64,000 bases of DNA from Liopterus haemorrhoidalis (taxonomy: Eukaryota; Arthropoda; Insecta; Coleoptera; Dytiscidae), in contig OZ020616.1 of NCBI GenBank assembly GCA_963971575.1, forward strand, positions 8,851,934-8,915,933, read 5' to 3'. Position numbers and translations under genes: made by a program. Below the pieces are notes generated by a model. The model did not search any database and was not told where the DNA came from. It was given only the letters and a program-made list of their open reading frames with translations. This document shows, in pieces, positions 22,201 to 37,200 of this stretch (position 1 is its first letter; every line of letters begins with the position of its first letter).

Positions 22201-25200
22201 AGAAAATATTCCTTTTGCTTCCCTTCTTCAACACCAAAAAAGTCCAAAGATTCTCTCAGAATTTGGCAGAACTGTGTGTCTTCTTGTACTGGAAACTGAG
22301 AAGGAATTCCTCCGGAATCTAGCTCTTGAGGTCCATGGACTATTATCTTTTTAGCTGAAGGAACGTTTGCTGTCAGAAGAATTGATGCGTCACATTGTTC
22401 CTTTCTTAATATTTGTTTAAGATCTTTAAACATAATTCCATGTACACTATGCACCACCTAAATAGGAAATGGTGTATAGTATGCAGTAAAACTAAAACAC
22501 TAAGGCATATTCAGTGCAAAGAATTGTGTTTATATAATCTGTAGGTAAGTAATGTCACAAATTTCATTTCTATTTGAGCTACCATTAGTTTTCCGACGCT
22601 TTAATAGTCTCAGAGGTCAATAGATTACAGAGAATAGCATAAGAGAAATTTGGAGAGTCCTATACTGATCAGTGAATACAAGTGGCTAGATGACGGTGAA
22701 TCATTTGAAGCGAAAAACAACTATAACAGAATAGAGAGTTTAGGGAAGAAAAAAAAACCCGCAATCTTACCATCCATAAAATTGATAAAGCAGTTCCAAT
22801 AAATTTTTGTCCTTCCTCATGAGGGGTTCTTGTGTAAAACATAACGTAACCAATTATGTAGTTGTACAAAGCAAAAGCTGCCTGCTGTGGTAGTTTTGGA
22901 ACGAATCTTATGAGGTGCCTGAGAATTTTAAACATTTCTTCTTGTTTTTCTCTTGTTAGACGCTCCAATACATATCGTAAGAAAAGGGCACTGTCTTCTA
23001 CAAGACAACTCCAAATCACCTGAAAAGAAAATATTTCATTCAATAAAAATAAAATATTTAGAACCCAAAAAAGACAATAATATATCAAATGGAAGGACCT
23101 CGTGATGCCAGACATAAGAAATAGATGCAAATTAGAAAAATAATAGGTGATAAACAAGCCCCTGGCGGAAGACCTCGAAATTTCAATCAGAAAACGCTGA
23201 AATCGGCATACCATGATTCTTATTTTGTGAAAATTGACAAATAATTTACACCTTCTTCCCTTTGAGCCATAAGACATGTCTAGCGGCGTGTCCATCGCTA
23301 GCCTTATCTGTATTCATTCTTTGTTAAACCGTCGGTTGTCCAAAGTTACAGCATTCAGCGACATACAGTCTGATATGCTTGCAAGGTAAGCGCTCACTGG
23401 GCCGCTTCTTGCTAATTCTTAGCTAATAGACTAATTATGCAAAAAGAACAGTAGACCAGAAATTACTGTTAAAAAATTTATAATAGAAAAATGTTTTAAA
23501 ATTTTTCATTTAGTAAAATGTCGGTAAAATATATAAAAATATAGCGCATACCCGTTGAAACCACTGAAAGAAAAGTATACGTTGGAAAACCAGTCGCGGA
23601 GCAACCTTCTTTCTAATCTTAGCTAAATATATTTTAATAATTTGATTTGTGTATTATTGTTTCAGCTGCAAATGACTAACCTGGTAAGCAACTTCGTATA
23701 CTGCATTTCCATCTGATGAAACTGAAGCATCATCTAGCATATTAACAATCTGAATAACAGCAGAACACAGTGTGGATGGGAAAAGCGAATGAGCAGAATG
23801 CAAATGGTGGCTTGCGTTTCTAGTGCCATCACCTTGTTCTTCGTCTCCCGCTGAAAAACCAAATATTACATTATGAACAAAGGTAAACATTTAGTTTGTA
23901 GTAATTGCAACGTAATATAAGCAATTTTACCTTCGTCATGGTCGTCTCCTGGTGCATGATACAAGCTGGGTTCATAAGCAGCTTGCACTGTTATTGGTAT
24001 GGTTGTAATTAGAAAATTTTCTCTCTCTTCCCTCTTTTTATCATCTTGTGCTTGAAGAGCCATTTTTATTAATTCTGTTTGTTGTTTCTTTCGAGTTTTT
24101 GTAGCTGTGACCAGAGAACGCTAAAATATATCGAAAAATATTTCCTTTTTCAAAATCTTAATACAAATAATGTATTTATCATAATTTTTTTAAAATAAAC
24201 ATATTATTTGGAAATTTAAATATTACTTACATGTCTTTCTTGGTTGATGGTAACTTCTTCAACCTTTGTTTTGACCTGTGGCATCCAAGGTGGATCAACT
24301 ACCGGTAAGGATTCAATGCCAATTTTTGGCGACGGTAATGTAAATTCAATGCCTGGAGGAGGGACCTTGAAGGTCATTTGTGCCCCCTCCTCCATACGTG
24401 GCCATACTTGATACCTCAACTTCCAAAGTACTTGAAATCTAAAACAAGTCATTAATGGAGATTTGCTGTTTACTGTCGTAAATTTTATTTAAATTTATCA
24501 ATCATATTTACCGTAAAATTGCGTTAATTCTGATTGCTGGATCCACATGTTTTAGATTGTGGTGCATTAGATCTACAACTTGTTGTGGAGCTCTGACAGC
24601 TGCCAAAATAAACAAGGAGGCCGCTGCAGCGGCAATCTCCTGGTTCCACTCCAACAGCAACTCCCAAGCAACAGGCATGATGTCCACAAAATGCTCTTCA
24701 GAAAGAGTCACTGCTCCTTTTACCAAAACTGATAGAGGAGAATGAAAAGCATCCTTCACCTAAAAAAGTGAAATCAAAATTAGTGAGTTATAATACTGGG
24801 AGCACAGCAACGATGGCTATTTGCACTGAAATCAAAATTAGACTGATAGTTTAATAAAATTTCACATTTGACTGTTGTTAATTCTAATGTTGCGGTAGTC
24901 TAACAAAATTAAGGTAGGATTTGAAAAGTATTGAACAATTTTATGTTGTATTAAATATGTTTCTATCTCGTGCCAAACAGAACTTTGACGTAAATTTTAA
25001 ATTAAAATTAAAATTTTAGCAACAGTTGAACCTACCTGTGTTTTAATATATTTGAGTATAGGTGGCGGTTCTTTTGGCATTTCTTCTGATTCATCTTTGG
25101 CAGTATCACGTAAATTATCATGATTAGAGTCGCCAATATCTCTAGAAGATTCCTTACTACCAATGGATCTTGCTACTTGGGAACCATCCATGCTTTTGTC

Positions 25201-28200
25201 TATCCTGTTCATAAAGAAAAAAAAAACATATTCAATCACAAAAATAAATATAAGGTCTAAGAAAAATATTTATTTATATTTTATTTAACTACCAGCGCAC
25301 TATACAACCATATCAAATTAAAATAAGAACCTCAAACCAGAGACAACATATAAAAAACTATCGTTGGTGTTATTACCGGCAGCCAAATTTCCATTGTGGC
25401 CAAATTCACATTGTTCCATATGAACACATATACCAACTCGTTCGCCAAGAACGTTCGAGCGATTGTCCCAATAAGACCTTAATATCACACGTGTTAGTAA
25501 ACCTGTGCAGGCAGATCTGCGTAGGTATACCTGGACTGAGATACCGAATTTGTTCGTGTAGCCACACGGTACATTTTTTTCCACAGTTCTTTCGACTAGC
25601 CATGGCATAAACAAAATATGCTTTGGCCATAGTAAGCCTGTTAATAGTTACTAAAACGCTATTTAATTCTCTTGTTAGTTACTCCATTAGTTAAGAAAAA
25701 ATATACTGTAATAAGGCAACTGAACTGGCTCATTGTCATTCCGTTGATACACCCGTTTCGGTACACCTACGCAGTTCGGTTCCTTACAGGTACATCGAAT
25801 GAAACTTTCTATTTGCACCGGTCGCTTGCTAGAGCAGAAATAAGTGTACACAGAAATGACGCGCCTGCACAGACATGCCTCGCAGATATACTTATGTATA
25901 TACGTGTGTAGCGACGAAATTTAATTAACTATTAACTTACTTGTCTCTTTTTCCCATACTATCCTTCCTCCGAATAGGCGAAACTTGTGAACTCGTCTGA
26001 TCCGAAACCTTTCTATTTCGATTCTTCTCCTTCTTAGTCTCATCTCGTTTATTAAAAGTCATTCCCATATCCATTCTGTCATCCATTACACCAAATTTCT
26101 CCCCATATATCTGTTCCAAAGCAAAATATCAAAATACCGTATTTGAAGCAAAAAATCAGCTTACCTTTCTGACAGCTTTCATAAGTCGTCGACATCCCCT
26201 CATATGCCTCCGATAGCAGTATGGGTGACAAAAATTTTGGTGTGAACAATAATAGTTAAAGGAATTTGCTATTTGGATAACAGTCTAAGGAATGAAATAA
26301 ATTTTAAACAAATTATCAATAAATAAATTGAGTGATGAATATTTAAAATTAAAAATACAAAGCTCAAAACACTCCACTGCTCAACAATTAAAGAAACGTA
26401 CAATTACAAATGGAGTTCTCGGTGATATTATAGTCAGCGTATTATTCTCCAGGTCTTAGTTAAACATAGGTATCTAGTGATCATAAGCTAAATCGTGATT
26501 CAACTGTAAATAAAACAAAATGCCAGATATTGACAGTCTAATTGAGGAGATTTTGGGCATAAATCACGACACATCACAAGAATGAAGCAAGAAAGACCGA
26601 CAAAAAATATATGGCTAGCCAGAACTTCAGGAAGCAGACCAAGAGGAAGACCTCATAAAACATGGAACCAAACAGTGTCACAAATCCTAGATAAAAAAGG
26701 ACTGACATGGAAAGAAGCAGAAAATAAGGCTCACAATAAGACAGAGTGGCGCAACTTCATAAAAGAATTAGACTGAGAAGAACAACCTCTACACCGAATG
26801 GTAGAAGATGTTTCTGACTATATATATATATAAAAATAGCGAACACGACATATGCTCCCATTTAAAAAATTGAAGTTATCCTTGATATCTTGTAAGTACT
26901 TGTTCCCGATTTGTTCCAGAAAATTTTAATATTACCATTCGATTCTTTGGATATACCTTGGTCATCAAAATTTTTTCTCAACTTGCTCACACATTGCGCG
27001 TTCGAGAAAAATCTTATTCCCTCTATCTTAATACACCCTGTATATTACAATTTAAAAATTACATATTAAATTACAATATTTTATTGAAACCATAAAACGT
27101 TAATTTTGAATAAATAGTAAGTGCCCGAGTTACTTTGCTGAGCAGTGTATTAAAATTTTGAACCTCTAAAGTTTCTATCACTACAGATCCCCAAAATGAT
27201 GATCTTGTTATGGTCCCAAATGTTGGCTTTTGTTAATAATTTATTGTGCATACTCTTACTTTCATCCATGGCATATTCTTTGTAGTATCATCTGTATCAT
27301 TACTATCACTGGGACTCTCTGGTGGTTGATCATCGCTTAATATCCCAGGGGATTCTTCCCCACTTGCTTCACCCGGAACTCCCGGTTCGCTTGTGTCGCT
27401 CCGGTCAGACAATGAGCTGACCTTACGCTTCTGGATGGAATCTACACGTTTCACAGGGTCTACAATCAATACCAGAATCATAATGCCAAAAGAACTCTAC
27501 CAGCATTCCCTAGATCAAGCAACATTGAACAGAATTAAGCATCAGAGGTATGAGAAAGTAATGACACCACATTATTTTACGACATCATTTATTCCAGTTG
27601 ATATTTTGAATCGAAAATAATATTTTAAAATGGAGTTAAACCCCAAATGCTCTTGGTATGGTATTTGGGAACTACAAAAGAAGACATATTAAACTCAGGG
27701 TAGTCTGTCATATTGAATATCTGGTAACGAGTAAAATGTATGTTTAAATTCAGAGTATGTCTTCCAAGTCTTTTTTGCAGCCTTTTTAGTGAAAGATCAA
27801 CTAAAAATAGATGCGTTTTTTAGCAAACTTAGGACATAATTCGGTTTTACGAAAATAAAAACGATGTTAACACACACATGCAAACACTAAAACGGTTCAA
27901 TGAATTAATTACTCAAAAAGTGTTTATGTGTAAAAAGACCTTGATGTTTCTTTATATGGGATTAGCTGCCATCATTAAATTGAAGAGTAGAAATTAGAAA
28001 CTGTGAAAGTGTTAGAAATGTCAGTTTTCTTATTGTTTACGAATTCGGTTAAATGTTCCATGGGCCACAATTTGGCAAGCGCCTTTTCAAGCTAGAAATA
28101 GTTTGAAATGTTGCCGAAAAAATGTATTGGAAGGGTATGAACTAGCCGATCTAATTTTGGAATGGATTAATGTTTCCATTTTCTTCTTCTTCTAGTGCCA

Positions 28201-31200
28201 TCTCCTAACAGAGGTTGGCAAAAAACATGGCAATTTTTATTTTTGATGTAGCAGTGCGAAACAACGATGTGGTGCTCTATCAAACCATTCCCTCAGATTT
28301 TTTAACCAAGAAATTCTTCTGCGGCTTAGCCCTCTTTTTCCCACAATTTTTTCCTGAATTATCAATTGTAATAATTCGTATTATTTATTTATTACACCTC
28401 ACACGTCGTAGACATTGTAATTTATATTTATAATTGAATACATAATTTCTAGTTTGTATTTATTCTGCGCAATACTTCATGGTTAGTTATATGATCTATC
28501 CAGAAGCTTATAAAAATTATTTGAAAGACCCACATTTCCACATGCGTCTGTACCTTATAATAGGATTGGAAAATCGTAAAATTTGGCAAACGTAAATCTA
28601 AGTTTAAGTCTTTGTTACGTCGTTGAGCGTTCTCATTTTTCCAAATGCATTACGAGCTTGTTCTATGTGGATATTTATTTTATGATATTGTTCTCAATTT
28701 TTGTTTAAATTAATACCGAGATATTTGTATGAAACAACTTGCTCTATATAGATGTTTCATACTGAAATACTTGTATTTTGACTTTGGCACTTTTAACCTT
28801 TTCTGTTACACTCTTCAATTTTAAGTCAATAAAACATAATAACGTCTATCAAAGTGGGTTAAGTAAAACGAAGATTTTAATTTAGCAAAACTTAAATCAT
28901 GCTTTCGAATAATGGCAACCAACTAGCGAACACTGGAAACAAAACATGAGATAGACTGCAACCAACAAGCGATTCCTGGGAACAAAAGGTGGGATAGTCC
29001 TCCATAGTGACAGAACATTTCGCCTTTTGGCTGTGGTCCTTCTTCATTTCATTACTTTCTCACAAATTGAAAACATATGGTCTAATCATCCTAATTTCGT
29101 ACTTATGATAAGAATTATATTTTTAGTGACGTTTATCATTTTAGTATCTAATTAGGATAACTAGAATAAATAAGAAATTATTAGCTTTTGGCGCAAAAGA
29201 GCAACATGCAAGAAACGAATCTTGCACATTTAGGACAAATATTACCTTAATTAGATGAACAATATTGTACTACATATGCAATACGGTCTTCCTTTCGTAG
29301 ATCGAAATCAAACTGTAATTTTCCAAAAATAGCCACTAAAATAGCAGAAATGGTCTTTTCACTCTTAATGTTCAAAAATATATAACATAATAAAAACTGT
29401 AAACAATGCATATGAGGGAAAGGCAGAAATAATAATAAAGAAATAAAAAACCGATAGGGAATCGTTATAACGCGTTGGGGGGCTGTTGGAAATATTAATT
29501 AATATTTTTGTTATGTTGTGTAAACAAATTTGCAGACCGCCGGTCGGCTTAACAGCAAAAGGTTTATGGCAGTCCCTAATGGTTTATGGCGGGCTAATTC
29601 CTTTTTAGTTAAGCCGACATCTGGGGTCCATATTTTTTATTAGTTCTTAAGGTGTACTAGACCTGAATATTAAGAATTCAGTCACTATTCAGATTTTGTA
29701 TCAGCAACACTGTTCTTTTCATTTTGTTTAATAAACTTCACTAACCTACCAGCTCTCTTTTATTTTATTCTTGTCTTACACAGAATAACGTAATCCCAAC
29801 AGGGGCCATGACGAGAGAGCATGGTTGTAATATAATGGAGCCCGCAACAGCTAACTGTCGTTATTCTAGGTACACTTGTCCTGGAAAAGTTGAATCCAAA
29901 TAAAATTCATGAATCATGAACCGAACCAGATGGCGGCATTCGTTGAAACCTTTTGACCCACTTGAGAAATTTTAGTTCCTATTATATTATTATTATTTTA
30001 AGTACTTTGAGAGAATGTTTTCTCTTCATTCATCTAATTAAGTAATTAATATTGAGGCGCAGCTTTAAAAGCTTATTAGCGCCTAGAACATCTAAATGGA
30101 AATTTTATAATGATGATTGGATAGAAGTTAAATGAGAATGACAGGACATCAAACATCATCATTTGCAAACAAAATGCGCCATTGCTAACTTGCATCGACT
30201 ATCATTTAAGAGTGAACCAGCGAGATTAAATTTTTCTAAAAAAAGGCTAGAATGTACGGTCATATTCTCAGGTATAGGAAGCAAATAATATATTTAGAAG
30301 TGTGGACTGATGAACATTTTAACTGGAACACACTACAAGATAAAAAAAAAATCTCTGTTCACAATATACTATGGCTTAGTTCAGTATTGAACTACGGCAT
30401 TATAGAATGGGTAGCTACATACAATACTATTTTGCAACTTTGTCATACTATACAACAAAAAAAAAAAAGATTATGTCAATTTCTTATATATTTCTGGTTT
30501 TTGTAGGTATTTAATAAGTGCAAGAAGCCAAAAAAATGCTTGATTTCTAAAACAATGTTTCTTCTATGCTCACATCAAAATAAATAAACAGATTTTTTTT
30601 TTTTTTTAATATTTTCCTTTCCTTATGTCTTAAGATCATTTTTAGGGTTTTGTAGGTATGACCAAAAAACCCTTATACCGTCATTTTGTCGTCTGTCTGT
30701 CTGTTCGGTAAAAATTGTAGCCAAACGGCTAAACCTAGAGAATTGAAATTTGGCATGCTTATACAACTCTTTGACCCGCACATAGGAAAAATACTAAAAC
30801 ATCTAAAAAACATATCCCCCTAAAAATATAAACAAATATGTGCTCAACGAAAAAAAATAATATTTTTTTAAAATTCTGAGTAGGGTATCAAATGAAAGCC
30901 CTTAGTGCGTGGATTAACGATCAAAATTTTATTTTTGCAAAATAAATTAATTTGACGCGATTTTTGTCAAAATTGTGCAAAAAAATTTTTGTCCCAGACC
31001 CTGTAGCCCAGATGGTTTAAACTAAAAATCTGAAAAAATTCTAAGTAATGTATATTAGTGTGAACCGGAATAGTACAACAGGAATTTTTGATCAGATTAT
31101 GTTTTCGGAAAATAATGCATTTTTTGTGTTTTTAACAAAAATATGTTAAATATTTAATTCGCTATGTAACGAAGTTGATACGTCAGCGCTCATAGCTATG

Positions 31201-34200
31201 TGCGTTTAGTCATTGGTTTTCTAATTTGTAAACAGGGTAACTTGCAAACTAGAGTTCGAATCCTGTCAATTTTTTTTTTTTTTTGTTTTTTTTTTGCAGT
31301 TTTTATTTGTTTAAATTATTTTGTCCAAATTCTAGTTATATTTTGGTAAATGTTGCATTTAATTTTTAAAAGAGTAAATTTAATAACCAGTGGGAAGTGT
31401 TGAAATTTTAATTTAATTCTGTTTGATGTATACGAAATCAGACGGCGGGGCTAATGATTTAAGCAACCAATAGAAGCCATAGGCGCAATTTTCAAAATCT
31501 TAATGAACCTTGCTATGTAAAAAAAAAATACTGCACATATTTAGGAACTTAAATAATGGTATTAGGCATTCGAATTAAAATTCATAAAAAAATATTTTGA
31601 CATAAAATTTGTTTTGGCATCCCAAATAATCATCATTCAGTTATTAAATACCTGCAAAACCCTGAAATGTGTGAAAATTCACACTTCACATCAATTTTTG
31701 TAATATCACGCAATGAATTTTAAAAAACTTAAATATTGTATTATTTTGATGTAACGTTTTCCCGAAAAAGAAATTGTTAAGAAATTAAAAAGTTAAAAAT
31801 TGAAATATCAAACGCAAACTAGCAGAATTATCGCTTTTTAGGCCCCCTAGGTAGATGAAAGATAGTAAGACCTAAGATCATTTCTAAATGAATTTACAAA
31901 AGTAATGAAAGAAATAGAACATACAAAAGCGTGGAAAAATAGTGACAAATTCAGATTTGAAAAAAAAAGGATGACAGAAGTAATAGATTGGTCACCTGAC
32001 AATGATGAAAAAATATAAAATATAGAAGGAAACTAACCATCTCGCAGCTTTTGGTAACAACTTGTAAAATATGAAGCAATCAGCTTGTAGAAGCATAGTA
32101 GCTCTAGCAGAAATCTATATACACAATATCTACATATAAGTATATCGTAGAACAAGATAGAGATGTGATTTAGGTAAAATACTGCGACCAACACTGCCTA
32201 AGAATAGGAAAGAGAAAATTTGGATGGAGATTTTACGATGTTTTCTCGCCAGTTCACTCTGTTCTGACTCTCTTCCTAACTCACACTCAAAGTCGATGTC
32301 TCGTAGTTCCTTGGTGTTTCTTCTAAGCTTTAGACTTCGTCTTTTGAAGGAACCTCCTGTTGGCGCAGCTGTTCCTCTACGCAGGAGATAAGGTCTGGTT
32401 GGTGCTATCACTCGTTTCTTCTCTGGCATTTGTCCCTCCTCGCCCTGCAAAATATTTATCCAACAAATAAAAAACACAATATAGATTGTGTTTTTTATTT
32501 GTTGGACGCACAAACTTCACCACGTACCAGTCCTAAGATCTCACTAAATCATTCAATTAGTAGTAGTGACCAAAGCCGTAGTAATATTTTTGGCGCCCTT
32601 GGCAAATACTTAATAGCGCCCTTTTGATTTTTTTTTTTAAATTTTATTCAAGGAGGGCATATTTTTTATTTTAATAGACAGGTGGGTGAAAATATAAGTG
32701 AAGACTTAAAAAAAAACATCCTCACTTCTAAAATATAAGTGATGACAAAAAAAGGTCCTCACTTCTAAATTATAAGTGATGACAAAAAAAGCCCTCACTT
32801 CTAAAATACAATGATGACCAAAACAATACGAATGATTGCACCCTACAGGCTTCGCGCCCCTGGCGCTTGCCAGGACGTCGCTACGGCCCTGGTAGTGACA
32901 AACGGTGCGTACAAAGGACAGAGACGTAACCAACGCGACCTCACTAGAAATTTATCATTCAGGGGAAACGATTGCAATCCCTAGTACAAAGAAGGTTCAG
33001 CGTATTGCCGGGTTTACATTGGTAGAGTAAAAGAGCTAGTAACTAGCGCAAGTACTACGCGCTTTACTCTACTATCTTATTTTCAGGATAGTAGGTGTTC
33101 ATACACGCAATTGACATACATATCTTATTTTCTGGATAGTAAGTGTCAAAACATATTTGACATCTTCACGTGATTTTGTATTGAAATTATCTTTTTGCAA
33201 AAAATAGGTTATGAATGTGGATATACATCGTCGCCGGCGTGATGCCATTAAAGAAGTGGTATTTTGAATTACATCATTTCTCTTGAAGGAAGTAATTGAT
33301 TGTCTTATTGAAGTATTCGGTACAGAATATAAGCCTAAACAAAAATGGGTTAAAAAATGGATTGATAGAAGAACTACCCATGGCGCATCAGTCCTTCTAT
33401 TTCGTGAATTAGCCGTGGAAGATCAAAAAGAGTACTGTGTTTAAGAATGACACCAGATGATTTTAATAGGCTATTAAATTTAGTTAGTCCATTAATACAA
33501 CGAACTGATAGACTAATAAGGGATGCGATTCCAGCAAAAATAAAATTGGAATTAACGCTTTATTTTCTAGCCACAGGAAATAGTTATTGTAGTCTATACA
33601 ACAGTGTTTCTCAAGAGGTGGTCCGCGGACCACCAGTGGTCCCCAGAAAAATTTGAGTGGTCCGCGAAAGTTTTTATATGTGTTTTTTGCAGTTTTATTT
33701 TTAATTTATTTTGCACATTTTTTATGTAAATAGTTTATATTTTGTTTATTTTCTGTAAACTTTCTGTGATTTTCTACAAATAAAATAAATGTGTTTAATA
33801 GCACATTAAATATATTTGTTTTCATGCAAAAAATAAACCAACAATTATTATCAGTAGTCCGCGTTAGAAAATTATTCTGGTCCACGGTGCGTTTTTTACA
33901 ACATATTTTTCGTGTATCAAAGGCAGTTATTTCACAGATGATTTCAAAAATCATCAATTAATAAATCAATGTTACGCAATTTATGTAAATAAATTATAAC
34001 TTACCTGATATGGGTTTTTTTCTATTTGTTATGACAGGTTACCGCTTGCCGCCAATTTGAAATGAATCAATTTTGCGTAGTGGGGGAAAAGACAGTAGCT
34101 AGTAAATACGTCGACGAGCTAGCTGCTATCCTAGCCCAATTACTAGAAGCTAGTACTCTACTAGTCACATTGTCAACTGTTTACACAGGGATAGTAACTA

Positions 34201-37200
34201 GTTCCTAGTTACTTGCGCTAGTTACTAGCTCTTTTACTCTACCAATGTAAACTCGGCATATTAGCCGGACAGCTCGATCGGGGCGCTACTCGACTTGACT
34301 CATTGTAAAATCCTAGATTTACGGCGTATATCATATATTTAATACTTCTATATTGCTCATAGACATTTATAATCATAGACAAGAACACTTCTTCACCAAA
34401 TGAAGATTACTTCCATCGACACGTAATGTCATACGTGAATACGTCCGTTTAGGCTATTTTAAACAAGAATTATTACCAAATAAATAAACACAATTTGAAA
34501 TGTTATTTTTTATAATTATTCAACACCTTTACCCTAAAAATGAACTTGGTATTTTAGGAAACTAATTTTAATCAATGTTTGTAGGTTTGAACAAATATTT
34601 CCATTTTCTTCTGTTGTAATTTTATAGAACTAAAGTTCCTGTCGTTTTGATCATGCGCATACATATATTCGTGGCAGGCAACTGAGAAGCCATTTCTTCC
34701 GTATTACTTCGACGCCAGACATTTTGTCAATGTAGTATGATAAGCGTGCCCTATATAGACGTATTAAATATATGGTACGTATAACCTCCAGAGATTACCA
34801 GTTTCTTATACAAAACCAACAATCTGAAATATATTTAGTAATAATCTATACATCAAATTTGGACATTCAATGTATCAATAAAAACAATCATATCGAAAAA
34901 AATGTTGACGTATTATATTAACATTTCTACGCAAAACTATACGAATAGAAAAGCTATTTGACACCCACAAATATATTTAAAATAACAGAACTTTGTATTC
35001 TGATATCTATTATTAAGTTATTGAGCAATATTTTTACAATTTTGTCTACAATTTAAATTATCCTATTAGATAGATAAAAATTATATTTTGGTTTTGACCG
35101 ATTCTATTATATCTTTATTAACCCTTTACCGCATAGTGTGCCATATATGGCACATTCCGATTTTTATTTTTTATTTTACTTTTAAAACTGAATCAGAACG
35201 TTACTTCATGAATGTCCATATATGCCACATACATAGCAATGGATCCTGCAGTATCTCAAGTAATGGGCTGCAATAGATTTGAGGATATCAAATGGAATTT
35301 ACACTTCAACAATAACTCTGAATTTATTGAGAAAGGACAACTAGAAGATACGACCTTTTCTTTCAAAAATTCGAGGGCGACTGCTTTTAATCCCTAATGA
35401 AGAACACCTAGCAATTGACGAGCAAATAATACGGAATCATTTTCTTTTGTAACATAATGTAGAATCATAATGTTCCATGTATGGCACAAACCCTAAATTA
35501 TTATTTTAATTATTATTTTTTCATAAAAATAATAATTAATATTTTAAATATATTTTTTTAATTAATTTTTCTATCAATAAGAACCAATTCCTAATGCTCA
35601 TGAATTATTTCAGCCAAAAATAAAAATTCATGCAGTAAAGGGTTAAAAGAGGCTCATTTTAAGTTAGTGGCGTAAGTACAGGGTCTCAAATGAAAACAAT
35701 GCTTATGGGCCCAGTATATTTAGGGATCTCTTGAGGCAGGTCCGTAATTGTTTTAATTTTCACTCTTCCCCTGTCTTCATTTGAATGTTTTAATTATTGC
35801 CCGTCCTGACTTTTTTTAATTTCTACTCGCTTAAGCCCACCACTGTCAGCTGCGACCCAGAACTGTGATAACTAAGGTTACGATGCTGTTACTCGAAGAG
35901 CGGTTTCACATAACGATTCGTAAATCGCAATACGCTTATGCGATTCTAGTACCTGGGAATAAAATGCTTACATACCTTACGTTTTACCTTTACTGTTTAC
36001 CTTTTATGTTTTTACAAACGACCATTAGATGGCAATATTGAAATGTGTCATTAGTATATTCATAAAATTTGACATTTGTTATTGTAAAATCAGTGGCAGC
36101 TTATAATTGACCGAGTAGTTTGTTGACAGTAAGCGTTTAAAAAAACAAGTTTCTTTAGTTGTACTGGGCATGTCGCAACCATTCCTTTAGAGGATCGGAG
36201 AACAGTTAATGCTGAATGGTATACAACAATTTTTTTTGCCAGAAGTCATCGACAAAATCAGGGAAAATAACCAAAAACGTCGCATCATTCTATATCAGGA
36301 AAATGCAATCTCCCAAAAAGCACGTCAAACAATTGATTATTTGAAGCAGAAAAACATCGAATTAATGTCTCATTGCCCGTATTCACCTGATTTATCCCCT
36401 AATGACTTTTTTTGTTCCCCGATATCAGACAGCGATTTTCATCACCTCAAAAAGCAGTTGAAGTCTTCGAAAACTATGTTTTTGAGATACCAACTTTAGA
36501 GTGGAAAAAATGTTTTGAGAATTGGTTTGAATGCATGCAATAGTGTATAAATCTTAAAGGCGAATATTTTGAAAAGCAATAAAAATTTTCCAAAATATTT
36601 TTTTTTTCTTAGTTTTTGTAAAAACTTAAAAGGTAGCCCTCGTATCTGCCTGTTATGCAGAGTGCAATTCATTCAAGAATATTGTTTTGTCTCTCTTTTC
36701 TATCGCTTTATGAACGCTACCAATTGGAAATATTTTGAATATCTTTTATACGTGTACAACTCACGAATCGTCTTATAAAATCGCTCTTATAGCTTATGAT
36801 GCTGACGTACCTGCATAGTGACTGTAGTGTTGCTGCTACCTTCAGATTCGTTGTCGGGTTCATGCAACACAAAACTTATTTTACGTTCCGCTTGGCCTAA
36901 AAATACAAACTTTTGCAAGGATTAATAATAAAATATTTTACTACTTTTCTAATTTACCAGCATTCAAGAAAAATTGCATCAAAATATTGCAATACCTAAT
37001 TAAAATGCTTTAAAATTCGGTTTAAAGTCACTAGAATTATGCAAAAGTTCCTTCAACAACAAAAAAACTTATTAACAACAAGCACAAAACTTTGTATTTA
37101 CAAAAAAAAAACTAGTGTTCTCCAAAGTAAAAGGTGGCCAAAAATTAACTTTATAATTTTCATTTCTAATAATTTCCTATAATAAGTACAAAACAATAAA

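Larger units (their letters stand above)
33006..34258 (+). mobile_element. PIF/Harbinger element with a nested hAT MITE
   Basis: Ends TGCCGGGTTTACATTGGTAG and a close complement, inverted for about 50 bp, flanked by TAT on both sides (33003-33005, 34259-34261). The interior retains a HARBI1-like N terminus. A second transposon splits the transposase at 33602-33893. The subterminal regions are rich in the motif TAGTTACTAG. Confidence 0.9.

Noticed and set aside
25318..25630. Two overlapping minus-strand open frames as a host gene
   Set aside because: Not bracketed by good splice sites, wrong phase for unc80, no family recognised, overlapping frames of equal length.
30252..30506. 84-codon open frame as a gene
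   Set aside because: No family resemblance, low-complexity neighbours, inside an unc80 intron without regulatory context.
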